Shown in pieces: positions 50,699 through 61,045 of a stretch of 64,000 nt of DNA. Where the stretch lies: the NCBI GenBank assembly GCA_900312665.1, contig ONZQ02000012.1, positions 917,957 through 981,956 of the forward strand. The letters run 5' to 3'. The notes below the pieces were generated by a model, which was not told the origin of the DNA, did no database searches, and was given only the letters and a program-made list of their open reading frames with translations. The DNA is from Cephalotrichum gorgonifer. Lineage: Eukaryota > Ascomycota > Sordariomycetes > Microascales > Microascaceae. The translations under genes were made by a program, and so were the position numbers. Position 1 is the stretch's first letter, and each line of letters starts with the position of its first letter.

Positions 50699-52927
50699 AT
50701 GAACACGCACGACCACCTCGAGCGCCCGCGCTCCCCTCCCCCAACCTACCCCTCCCTCCAGCCCTCCACCGTCTCGCCCGACGACGACCTTCGCGCCGTC
50801 CACGTAACCCACGCCAACACCGCCCAGTCCATAACCCCCTACCTCGGCCTCCCCTCGCGCCTCTCCCAGATCTGGCTCAACCGCTGGACTGTCCTCCTCC
50901 TCGTCGTCCTCGCCCGCGTCGTCATCTCCCTCTCCGCGCTAGACGACAACATCGCCGACGCGAAAGCGAAAGCCCTCGCCGCATGCACCAAGGTCGAGGA
51001 CGTCGGAAGCTCTATGGCGTCCATGCCGCACTACCTCTCCCTAGGCGTCAACGAGCTCGCCGCCTCTGGCGTGGAGTCCGCGGTCCGCGGGATGGCCAAC
51101 TCGCTCGATGTCGCTGCCACGGGCGTTGAGGGCCTCGCTCTTTTCGTCGTTGCTGTCATGACGGATACTTACGGGGATCTCACGGCCGCGCTGGCCGCGG
51201 CTTCGCTCGAGTCGACCGAGGACATTGTCGGAAAGTTCGGAGACGCGGCGAACAAGACCGCGGGGAGGATCGCGGACGGCCTGGAGACCGAGGTGGACGC
51301 CCTGGTCGAGGAGATAGATAAGTTCGTGAAGGACGTCCAGCGGGATGTGCTAGGCGCCAATACCCCCCCGCTACCCGTCGTCGACTTCTCAGACACGCTC
51401 CAGAAGCTGCGCGACATGAAGGTCGACTCCTCCGGCTTCACGAGCGGCGTCGAGAGGATCGGCGCGAACGTCCAGTCGTACGCTGACGTCCGGAACGCCA
51501 CCGAGCGCGCGATATCCGGGCCCTTTGAGACCATGAGGAGGGGCATAAATGAGTCCCTGGCGTCCTTCGTCTTCGATAGAGAGAGGTTCAAACCCGCGGC
51601 AAAGCAGCACCTGACGTTCTGCTCCGGCAACGAGGACCTAAACGGCTTCTTCGACGGGATGAACGACACGCTACGCGGGGCACGCACCGCCGTCGTCGCG
51701 GTCCTAGCCACGCTCGCGCTGGTGGCCATGGCGCCCGCCGCGTGGGTCGAGATCAAGCGCTGGCGCCTACAGAGGTCGCACGCCCGCGTTACGGAGAGGG
51801 GGGCGAGGTATGATCCCCTCGATGTCGCCTACCTCTCCTCCCGCGCCGTGAGCGCCACGTGGGGCCTAAAGTTCGCGGCGAGGTTCCAGGGCCGGAAGCA
51901 GGTTCTGGTGCGGTGGTGCGTCGCGTACGCCACCTCTCTCCCCGCGCTCTTCGTGCTCTCGCTCGCGCTGGCGGGGTTGGTGTCGTGCCTCGCGCAGTTC
52001 GTGCTCTTGAGGGTCGTGAAGGGGGAGGTCCCCGCGCTGGCGGAGAGGGTGGGGGACTTTGCTGGTGACGTGGTGGGGAAGCTGGCGGATGCGTCGAAGG
52101 TGTGGGCGGAGGGCGCAAATGCGGTCATCGGGGAGGTGAACGAGGGGATCGGAGGGGACGTGAGGGGCTTTGTGGAGACCGGGACGAAGGCGGTCGGAGA
52201 CGCGCTGGATACCTTTGAGAGAGAGATGAGGAGCGGAATCGAGGGCGTGTTCGGAGGCACGGCGCTGAAGAATGCGACGAAGGAGATCGTGGACGGCCTC
52301 GGGAGGCTGAGGACCGACGCGGTGGGAAGGGGACTGAAGTGGCTCGTTGATCAGGCGGTCGTCGAGTTCCCGAGGTTCGAGGAGAACATGTTCTCCCTGG
52401 GGGCCCAGGAGAGCATCGAGGGGGACAGCGAGCTGACAACATTCCTAGCGAGCCCTGGGGACGTCTCTACTGACGAGGTCACGGGGGCTGTGGGAAGGGT
52501 CGTGGAGGTGCTCTCGAGGAGCATTCTGGTCGAGCTGTTCGTCTCGCTAGGCCTGCTGATGGTGTACATCATCGTGGTCCTGGTCGGCGTCATCCGGGTG
52601 CTAGTCGGCCCCGACGGGAGCGGGACAAGGGGGGAGGGAGGAGCCGCGGCACTTCCGCTAGGTCCTCTTCCTCACTCTCGATCCCCGGCACAGACTCAGG
52701 ACCATACTTACTCTCAGGCATATCCCTCGCACGTCGACAACGGTCCGTTTTCGGACCCCTACGAGGGCTTCAACGAGTACTACTCCGGAGGCGCCGGCGC
52801 GGGAGTCGTGGGCGGCGCGGGGGGCGAGAAGTACGTCTCGAGCGTACAGGCCGGGCAGGCGACAAGGGTCGCGGCGCATACGAGGCAGAGCTCGTACGGA
52901 GACATTGGGTCGACGGGGAAGTGTTAG
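50699..52927 (+). CDS. prm1: Prm1, plasma-membrane fusion protein
   Basis: A 742-residue intronless gene. The proline-rich N-terminus leads to AQSITPYLGLPSRLSQIWLN and the first membrane segment (WTVLLLVVLARVVISLSAL, about 62-80). Others lie near residues 322-345 (AVVAVLATLALVAMAPAAW), 405-435 (LPALFVLSLALAGLVSCLAQ) and 615-640 (LVELFVSLGLLMVYIIVVLV). The extracytoplasmic loops carry repeated Asn glycosylation motifs (NKT, NAT, NES, NDT) and amphipathic helices, as expected for Prm1. Prm1 is a conserved multi-pass protein that promotes membrane merger during mating and hyphal or germling fusion in Neurospora and yeast. The start has good context (CAAACATGAAC). The C-terminal 90 residues are a Gly/Tyr/Ser-rich cytosolic tail. 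The assignment rests on family order and topology. Confidence 0.88.
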   Translation: MNTHDHLERPRSPPPTYPSLQPSTVSPDDDLRAVHVTHANTAQSITPYLGLPSRLSQIWLNRWTVLLLVVLARVVISLSALDDNIADAKAKALAACTKVEDVGSSMASMPHYLSLGVNELAASGVESAVRGMANSLDVAATGVEGLALFVVAVMTDTYGDLTAALAAASLESTEDIVGKFGDAANKTAGRIADGLETEVDALVEEIDKFVKDVQRDVLGANTPPLPVVDFSDTLQKLRDMKVDSSGFTSGVERIGANVQSYADVRNATERAISGPFETMRRGINESLASFVFDRERFKPAAKQHLTFCSGNEDLNGFFDGMNDTLRGARTAVVAVLATLALVAMAPAAWVEIKRWRLQRSHARVTERGARYDPLDVAYLSSRAVSATWGLKFAARFQGRKQVLVRWCVAYATSLPALFVLSLALAGLVSCLAQFVLLRVVKGEVPALAERVGDFAGDVVGKLADASKVWAEGANAVIGEVNEGIGGDVRGFVETGTKAVGDALDTFEREMRSGIEGVFGGTALKNATKEIVDGLGRLRTDAVGRGLKWLVDQAVVEFPRFEENMFSLGAQESIEGDSELTTFLASPGDVSTDEVTGAVGRVVEVLSRSILVELFVSLGLLMVYIIVVLVGVIRVLVGPDGSGTRGEGGAAALPLGPLPHSRSPAQTQDHTYSQAYPSHVDNGPFSDPYEGFNEYYSGGAGAGVVGGAGGEKYVSSVQAGQATRVAAHTRQSSYGDIGSTGKC

Positions 52928-53254
52928 GCTTGAGAGAAGTCTTCCTGTTCTCCTCGACGGAATCCTCTCTGCGAGCCCTGGAAAGGATACTGGGTAATGG
53001 TGGCTTTGGGGGGGGGACCTCGAGGAGTTGAAATAAGGACAATCGCTAACGGGGGAGAGGGGGTGACTTCAACTCCAAGTCGTATATCATTAATTTGTGT
53101 AGATTTATGTAGATATCGATGAGGATTGCACTAGATCGAATGGGCGATCACGGCATTGCACCGTATCCTGGTTCGGTGGAAGAGAAAGTCTCTGTGCGAT
53201 AAATTATATAATTACAAACAATTTTCTTCAGGATCCAGGGACGAGTTCCCAAAA
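52928..53254. other. Convergent intergenic region
   Basis: 327 bp between the 3' ends of prm1 and the APH-type kinase gene; A/T-rich from about 53080 on, and presumably holding both terminators. No gene is seen. Confidence 0.5.
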
Positions 53255-54994
53255 CTATTTATCATACCCTACTCCGTCATATTCCACACCCCCCATAACT
53301 GCATCAATCCAACGCCAAAGTCGCCTATCTGCTACAAATCGCGGGTTCATCTCGGCGGCCAAAGTCACCTTTCGGGCTAACGCTAGCTTCCCAGCCCCCA
53401 TAACGTCAAAGTACTCCTTCTCCTCACGCTGGACCTCGCTTTCAGGCTCGTCGTTTGCCACCAGTACGTCGACTAGCGCTAGTACCTCCTGGGTGGTGGC
53501 CTGCGCGGCAAGCATAGCAGGGATACTATCAGTGTCGTTTCTATCGTCTTCACGAGTTCTAGGGTGAAGCGCAAGTAGTGTCTCCAGGTGGTGGTAGTCT
53601 TGCAGAGCGTCTTGGTTCACGAGGCGCATGAAATGCGAGACCAGCTTGCTGACCTCCCAGTAGTCGGACTCGACTACACTCCTCTCGACTATACCCCCGC
53701 CGGTTCTCCTATTCTCACTTTCGAAGCCAGAGCGGAAGGCACCAACCAGGGACGAATCCGACACCAAGTCCCTGGGATGTGGCAAGCCTGGGGTAGCGAG
53801 CAACTGGGCTGGCGGAACAGTGGAGCAGAATGCCCAGTCTATAACGCATGTAATGTTTAGGTCGTCGTCAACGAAGAGGTTCTGGTTGCTGATATCGTGG
53901 TGGTAGAGGGGAAAGCCAGGTGCTGCCTGGCTGCTAGTTAACCGGGGAATGATAGAGTCACGGAGGAAATAGCTAGCAAGGCTATATTGTAGTCGGTTCT
54001 TGCTCGACTCTGCTTTTTCTCCAAGGACTGCAAAGTCATTCCAACGATCTGTAGCAGCGCGATACTTGGTGAAATTAGAGTATTCTTGGGGAACAGGGAT
54101 AGGTGCGAGGAGGACATGGTATCCCATCGGAAGCTGCTTGGCATGTAGAAGGAGGGCGGAGGTGAGAGAAGAGTAGTAGTCAGCTTCACAATAGAATGGA
54201 CCACGCGGAATGCCCTTAATAATTTGCCGGTCATCTAGAATGTGCCCAGGCGAGAGGCATTCATCGATGTAATAACCCTTGGTGCCCTCGAAGAGGGATC
54301 CGATTGCAGGGAACCGGAGGTTGAATAGCTGATATGCGTAGCAGCCAAGCTGTTGCATAATCTTGGCCTTCTCCGCCTCTGCTAGAGCTCGTTTCGGCTT
54401 CGTTGGACTTTTGCGCAGAGGGAGCTCAAGGTTATGTGTTTGCCAATCGAATGTAGCAAGGGGACGGCCAGTAGCTTTGCTCATTAGGATGTATGGAATT
54501 CCGATATCGTTTTCATAGGAGGGACTTGGGGTGTGCTGTTAGTGCTACGGGCCGGACGTAAGGGGCGATTAATCTAGGAGATACCTGTAATGGAAAACCT
54601 CTGGCACAGGAATGGAGGTGTGCTCTCGGACGTATCTAAGGGTGGCAACCTCGCTATCCAGAAGACGTCCGGTGAGATCCTTGATACTAGTACATCTTGA
54701 CGCTGGGGCCCGAAAAACCCACTCGACGCCGTCATCAAATTCAAGGAGTATAGCCCAGTTGAAAGTACCCGATTTAGGGACCTGAGACTCATCGCAGGTA
54801 CATGGTCGATGTCGGAGCCTCTCTGCTAACCCGAGCAGTGCTGCGAGGTCGTAGTCCGCGTGGAAGAATATGTCCATCTTTCGGCGTTTTGGCAGGCAAG
54901 TTGAGGTGTCTAGCATCTCAGCCATCGCGACCAGAGCCAATTCCTGGCAAGGCTGGGAGAAATTTCTGTGTAGAGTTGAACTATGAGCAGTCAA
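53255..54994 (-). CDS. Aminoglycoside-phosphotransferase-family (APH) kinase-like protein
   Basis: Two exons (54994-54585 and 54524-53255) give up to 559 residues; Mets at 54925 and 54877 are alternative starts. The fold is APH-like: N-lobe FNWAILLEFDDGVEWVFRAP, EVATLRYVREHTSIPVPEVF, and hinge IGIPYILMSKATGRPL. The catalytic loop is YHHDISNQNLFVDDDLNITC, with HxDxxxxN complete, followed by VIDWAFCSTVPPAQLL. The family phosphorylates small molecules or is used as a signalling domain, and filamentous fungi carry many copies with unknown substrates. Unlike the copy at 23.7 kb, all catalytic residues are present and no stop interrupts. The exon junction gives HYSPSYENDIGIPYI, as expected for the family. 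Confidence 0.82.
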
Positions 54995-56760
54995 TCGAGG
55001 GCAAGGAGCCGGGAAGGGGCTTTGGGGTCATCAGCTTTTTAGCTTTCGTTTCCATCTCTGGAGCAACAAACAAAGGGCGGGCACCTGGGGCAGAATGACA
55101 GAGAACGCATGGAATATCAGACCAATCAGAGGAGGGTCATTCACTTGTAGCGACCCCCAAAACCACCATTCCTGGACAGCCATGACGTTTGCAGGGCTCT
55201 TAAGGATGTTTGTCTTGTGCATCTGAAGTACTTTATGGTTGTCGCTATATAGGTCTTAAGTAATAGTGATATAATGCAGGGGAACCTAGCATCAAGATTC
55301 TGATCCCGATAGGGCACCTCAACCTCAAGGAGGAAGCTTACAAGCAAGCTTACTCCTAACTTCTCAGGCTCGGTATTTCGAAACAGGAGAAGCAAGAGGG
55401 ATAGAGCCTCAGAACTCAGGATTCGAACTGCTCAGAAGTTGATCAATGATCCACAAGAGTCTCGGGTCGATAAATCAAAGGATGAGCCCGAGAAGGCTTG
55501 CTAAAGTCAGAAGTGAGTATATTCAGAAGTAAAAGATGAAATCCTTAGAACAGAAGCCACGGTTCCGGACGCACACACGAGCCATACAATCGGGTCACAA
55601 CAAAAGATATGTATTGCTTGATCTCTCCCCTAGGAAGAATAAGGGCTCTGAATGCCTTAAGTACAGAAAGGAAAATGGGATAAGTGGGTATCCCGAACCT
55701 CCGGGCCGGGCCTCCCTGAGCCACTGTGCCGGAAAGGTCCGGTCCTCCACCCTGCACCACGTCGATAATTGTTGAGTTTGAGTCAAACTTGCTTACGTCT
55801 TGCTATACTCTGGTCTAGTGGGGCCGCCTGTTTCTCGCATATGGCATCATTCTTTTTGCCCTGCTCCAGACGGTTACTTGCTTGCTCCGGTGACGCCGGC
55901 TTTGCACGAGCCAGAGTACCAGTTCAGGACACTTCTTGCCTCCTGAGCTGCCATCTAAGTGGACTCAACCCCTGCGTGTCTAAGAAGGGGATGTATGCAA
56001 ATTCTATTCTCGACTAAAACCAACCTGTAAGCCTGCCCCTCGCCGAGGACGACCCAGAAAGGAAGAAGGTCAGCTTGGGGGGGGGCTCTTCCATGTATTT
56101 TTCTCCTTTCTTCTTCGTCTCCTCATTTCTTCTTTATTCCTACCAACGTGGCTGTTAATCTCGAAGAAGACTTGGTCGGCAGACACGCTTTTCTGGGCCT
56201 AGGTAAGAGAGGTTGCTACCTCTAAAGCCACCTCACTCACTCGCTCCAGGCAGCCGTTTTATACCTGCGGGGAGGTGTTAGTGGAGACAGACCGGGCGCT
56301 TGGCGCCGGTCTAAATCCCACGGGCCAATGGTGTGTTGCGATGCGGTCTTGTAAGACGGGGTATTATTCGAACGGGAACCGGAGCCGTTAATATCACCTT
56401 CCAAATCCGGCCTCGACAGGAAACTTGGTCGGGAGACGACTCCACGAGGAAACTGAACTGGTTTCCGTACGTTTGCGTAATCCGGCGGCCGCCTGTGTTG
56501 CCAACTATTCGAGCGGGGGCTACTATGCTAGGACGATATAAATATAAAGAAGGGTGGTGTCCCGCTCCTCACCTTCGCCCTCTCACCTTCAGAAAAATCT
56601 CTCTCGACCTTTACTAGCGACCTAACCTCTAAACACCACCCTCCCCACCAGCCCTAAGAGCCACCCTTTTCTGCCAACATCCCGGACTCAACAAACAAAT
56701 TGCCAGATCTGAACCAAACCTCCCCCCCAGAATAAAAAAATCTAAACCCAAAAAGGCAAT
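54995..56760. other. Intergenic region with a transposon-like relic
   Basis: 1,766 bp between divergent genes. About 55315-55470 matches the segment near 34.9 kb and looks like decayed mobile-element sequence. From about 56500 on there is a C/T-rich promoter and leader for the GNAT gene. No intact gene is seen; short frames overlap on both strands. Confidence 0.5.
55321..55460 (+). repeat. Relic copy B of a dispersed repeat
   Basis: It begins AACCTCAAGGAGGAAGCT and has GATCAATGATCC 120 bp on, paralleling the copy at 34931-35070 (119 bp). One frame reads NLKEEAYKQAYS, stop, LLRLGISKQEKQEG, stop. This resembles the helix-turn-helix start of pogo-type transposases with stops from C-to-T changes. 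The family assignment is tentative. Confidence 0.45.
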
Positions 56761-57524
56761 ATGGCTCCGCAATTCCACATCCGCGAGGGCGAATCCGCAA
56801 AGGGAGATGGTCGATTCATCGCCGAAGCCTTCGACGCCGCGATTCCGCACCTCGGCTCCATCGGTAGCAGCGCCCAGTGGGGCTCTGACCCGCTGTCGAC
56901 GACCGAGGGCTTCTCCGCCAAGCTCGAGAAGGCCGTCGAGGACGCGGAGAAGTACCGGCTCACGGGCGAGGGCGACGCCGTGACGGCGCTCATCGCCGAG
57001 GCGGAGGTGCCGGAGGGGGAAGAGGCGGGGCTCACGTCCGGACCCGGGGCTGGGGCGGTAGCGGGGGGTAAGTTCCCCGTCGCGGCGGCGACCGTGAAGG
57101 ACGAGTGGTGGCCTGAGTATATCAAGAATACTCTGGCGGACAAGATTGTGGGCAAGGAGAACTTTGCGTACTTGCACATTCTCATTAGCGATTTCCGGGC
57201 GGGGAAGTGGAGGAGGGGGAGCGGGGCGGAGCTGGTGGCTGAGGTCAAGGAGAGGGCTAAGAAGAGTGGGAAGAAGACGTTGTTTGTGGACTGTTGGGCT
57301 GGCAATGGGAGGAAACTTGTCGGGTGAGTTTTTTTTTATAATATTGAGGGGAAGAGGGGGCGCACGGAGACGAGTGGTGGAAAAGTGGGAGAGCCTTGAA
57401 TGGGTATACTGACGCTTTCGACAGGTTTTATCTCGCGCAGGGGTTCGTCCATGTGGATGACTTCTCGGTCGACAGGCCCGGGAAGGGGCCTTTCGATGGG
57501 GCATTACTGCGTATGGAGCTGTAG
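56761..57524 (+). CDS. GNAT-family N-acetyltransferase
   Basis: Two exons (56761-57323 and 57425-57524) give 220 residues. The C-terminal half has the GNAT core: ENFAYLHILISDFRAGKWRR (strand 4), GSGAELVAEVKERAKKSGKK (acetyl-CoA loop and helix), TLFVDCWAGNGRKLVGFYLA (strand 5 and helix) and QGFVHVDDFSVDR (last strand). Many fungal GNAT proteins of this kind end in LL-x-MEL, as here (ALLRMEL). The N-terminal 110 residues are family-specific and contain an Ala/Gly-rich insert. The intron (GTGAGT, 101 nt) interrupts the last helix, and exon 2 is needed to complete the fold. The substrate is unknown. Confidence 0.82.
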
Positions 57525-58787
57525 AGGGTTTTCCGGGATTTTGGGACTTAGCGAAAGGCAAGAGGGCAGAAGCGAGAAGGAAGTTGGGAGGGGAGGCGTT
57601 CGTCAGGGACCTGGTTGTGTCTTCGGAATTCGGAATACCGGAAAGACCTGTCTTGGGAAATTACTCCAATGCTTTCAAGGCTGGATTACACGACTATGTT
57701 GCCGTAGGAGAGATTCTAGGGACTCGGTACACGGGACCTAGGAAGGGGAAAACTGGCAGGAGGCACATGGTTGAACGGCGATATTGCATCCCCACTTCCA
57801 GGAGGCTCCTGGAGTAATCCAACAACGTCGCGCAAACCCCAGCTACCTGGTCACGGAAAACCGATGGATGCGGAATCCGCATTATATGCGGCCATCCGGG
57901 AAGCTCCTTTGTCAGATCCATTTTGGAGCTATCATCTGGTTGTTTCGCGGGAGAGGTGGTCTAGAATTTCTGGCAGACTACTTGGAGACACCGTCGTCAT
58001 GGAGCGCCCCCCTCTTCTTTTCCGGGGGTGGAAAATCTAGCCCTTACGGTGGGCACTTCGTTTGTACATATGTTCGTAAAGAAGGAGGGAGGCTGGGGGG
58101 TAGTAGTTACAGATCGGCTTCTAAGAAGGGCGGCTGAGCGCATCCGACTTCTGTTTGTCCCCAGACAGACAGACAAGCTTAGTGTGGGAGATCTCTAAGA
58201 CCAAGTCCCTAATAACGTTATTCTTCCTTATCCATTCAATCTATCTTTCTGTCCCACCCATGTCTTCCCATCATTCTGTCCTCAAACTACAGAGACAATG
58301 GCCCCTGAATCCTGCGGGGGCATCTCAGACACCATGGGGCCGGATCCTTCGCGTATGACTCTGCGATGAGCAAGACCTGAAAGGGCTTACTCTAGACTCA
58401 GCCCTACTATGACCTCAGACCTTAGACATGCATTCCCAGGAAGTTATAAATGCGATATGGCGACATCGACCATTCGGACGTACCGAGACTTTCGTGCCGC
58501 CCATAGAGCATCTATCAACCTCTGGTAAAAACCTAGAAGGATGGGTGACCTCTTTGTTGAAAGTTGAGTATATCTCTCTCCCAACACCCCCGTGAAGGTC
58601 TCCATCCGATTCTGTCCCCAACAACCAAGCCCCGTGGTAGCTTTCCATACTCTCCCGCTCCAAGACCTGCGCCACTTTCAAGCCTCTCTTCCAAGACCCG
58701 CGATTGAGGCCCCAATACCCCGTCTTCAAGCACCCCAGCTCTAAGTCCAACTCTCTTGGCCCCATCGGATCTCTTACCGCGGCCAGT
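57525..58787. other. Intergenic region
   Basis: 1,263 bp between two plus-strand genes. Frames of 60-175 codons occur on both strands, including one antisense to the start of the next gene, but show no domain. It contains the GNAT gene 3' flank and the promoter of the Cys/His-rich gene. Confidence 0.5.
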
Positions 58788-60702
58788 ATGGCCTTCGGCT
58801 GCTGCCGCCGCAAGCCCCCCAGTGCCCCGCGACTCCCCTGCGCGGTAAGGCGGTGCACGAACCGCGTATTGAAGTGTGACGCGAAGATGACGACGGGGAG
58901 GACGATGTACTCGCAGTACTGCAGTGATCGTAAGCTCAAGGCCCTCCTTTCCCCTCTATACTGTCTCCTCTTCGCCCGTCCTCTTCATTCTCGGGAAAGG
59001 GGGGAATGACATGTGGGGAATGAGGACTAACGCTGGAATCAGATGCTTGTCGACACCGCGTTGGGGATAGTATGTGTCCCACGGCGAAGGCTTCCGGGCC
59101 CCAGCGCTTCTGCGAGGATCGTGAGTGGCCGGGGAACCCCCTGACGTGCAGAGTCCGTAGCTCTAATTATGTGTTAGATCGTCGGTGTAATGCAGAGGGT
59201 TGTTCCCGTACGAGGCTGTGTGGTGATTCGAGCGCTCAGTATCAGTACTGCGTTAAGCGTGAGTCTCTTCCCCCTTTTATACCCAACCCCTTTTACTATT
59301 CTCTTCTCCCCTCCCTTCTCCCCTTCCTTCTCCTACCATCCCTATCCAGCCCCCATCTCTCCTCTATCATGCCCAATACCCTCATACCCACCCTCGACCC
59401 AAAATTCCCAGCAACTAACTACCACATAAAACCCCCAGACTCCTGCCACGTCCGCCCCTGCGAACACAAGCGTGTGCCCGGCTCCCGCATGTGCGACATC
59501 CACACCCCGCGCTGCCTCATCCCGGACTGTGGCGGTGTCTGCCCCGAGGGCAGCCTCTACTGCGCCGCGCACAACTGCCTCGACGCCGATTGCGACGGCC
59601 TGATATACGGGAGCGGGTGGTGCAGGGGCCACAGGGGGTGCGAGGTGACGGGGTGCGAGAGGGAAAGGGTGGGGGCCGGAGAGAAGCTTCCGGGGACTTG
59701 TGCTATTCGTAAGTGATATTCCTCTGAGGTATTTGGGGGGTTAGGGATAAGGGGAGGGGACTTGTTCTGACTGGTAACTAATGCTGTGAACAGATACGCC
59801 AAGGGACTGCTGCGTCGACGGCTGCGAGACAAAGGTTGTTGGGGAGACGCGCGGGTGTCCGAAGCACGAGTGTGCGTACGCGACGTGCCAGAACCTCAGG
59901 GATCCCTCAAAGCCTAGCAACTTCTGCAAGAATCGTACGTGTTAGCCCCCTTTCCCCCCTTCCCTCTTTCCACCAGTTCCTTCTCTCTTGAACCCCCCGC
60001 CCCAATCAATCGGCCCACAGACTAACAACACCAGACACATGCACCCACCCCCCCTGCGCAAACCTCACCTCCCTCCCCTCCTCCCCCGCCTCCAAGTTCT
60101 GCCCCTCCCACACCTGCTCCTCCTCCTCCTCCCCAAGCAGCACCCCCTGCCCCCACCCCTCCAAGCCCGGCAGCGCCCACTGCGCCCTCCACTCCTGCGT
60201 CCGGGAATCCTGCCCCTCCCCGCGAACGGGCGACCCCCTCCTCGAGCCGGAAGCGCAGTACTGCGCCTCGCACGAGTGCGCATCCCCGGGCTGCCGCCTG
60301 CCGGCATCATCTTCGCTCGTCCCGTTCTGCGAGGCGCGGCACGCGTGTCCTGTTGCTGGGTGCGGGTGCGAGAGGGGGGTTGGGGAGAGGTGTTGCGGGG
60401 GACATATGGAGTGGCTTGTGGATATCTTGAAGAGGGAGACTGGGGAGGGTGCGGGGAGGGACGGGAGAGGAGGAGAGAGTATGGGGAGATGGAGCGGGCC
60501 GGTGCAGGAGATGTTGGGGAGGAGGATCGAGGAGGAGGACCAGAGGTTGGAGGCGTTCGCTAGGCTGGGGAGGAAGTGGGAGAATTCTGGTTCGAAGGGG
60601 AGGGGGAGGGGAAGGGGAAGAGGCGTTCGCGGAATGAGGGAGGGGAGCGTGGATAGTGGGATCGGGAGCGAGGACTCTGGGGCGAGGACGTTTGTTTATT
60701 AG
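58788..60702 (+). CDS. Cys/His-rich repeat protein with six phase-1 exons
   Basis: Six exons (58788-58929, 59043-59120, 59178-59258, 59439-59708, 59794-59934, 60035-60702) join in frame to 459 residues. The first 360 residues are repeated Cys/His units of the type C-x(2-10)-C-x-C-x(n)-C-x3-H, for example RRCNAEGCSRTRLC, HSCHVRPCEHKR, CLIPDCGGVCPEGSLYCAAH and CLDADCDGLIYGSGWCRGH. Every intron falls after the first base of a His codon ending such a unit (YCSDH, FCEDH, YCVKH, TCAIH, FCKNH). The ligand spacing suggests a series of small zinc-binding modules. No catalytic motif or signal peptide is seen. The C-terminal 100 residues are helical, then Arg/Gly-rich (RGRGRGRG), ending DSGIGSEDSGARTFVY. 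I do not recognise a named family. It may be a nucleic-acid or protein-interaction scaffold. Confidence 0.78.
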
Positions 60703-61045
60703 CGGAGAGCCGGACTTGAGACGCTTTTTGCGGCTTCAGGGGGGAAAGGATACGTCAGCCAAAAGTAAGGCGGTTCTTTTTCTTGTGATTTTTTTTCTTG
60801 GCTTCGAATGGGCTCAGGGTGGGATGCAATACTCTACCTTCATAGACTTTTTCTTAATAGAAATAGCCGGGCTCCCCTGCCAACATACACCGGCTTTGGT
60901 ACTGGGATTTCAAGACCCTCTTGGGATGGGAAAATGACTCGCTCTTGACACGATACGAAGGCCATTTTATACCTTATCAGACTTATATTAGGATGCGTTA
61001 TTACACTAGACTCCCTCTCCCCCCTAACCCCTAAAGTAGAGCGCC
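60703..61045. other. Convergent intergenic region
   Basis: 343 bp between the 3' ends of the Cys/His-rich gene and the OPT transporter gene. A T-rich run lies near 60778-60797. No gene is seen. Confidence 0.5.

Noticed and set aside
56629..57561. 310-codon minus frame opposite the GNAT gene
   Set aside because: Arg/Pro-rich antisense shadow; the plus strand encodes the complete GNAT core with a clean intron.
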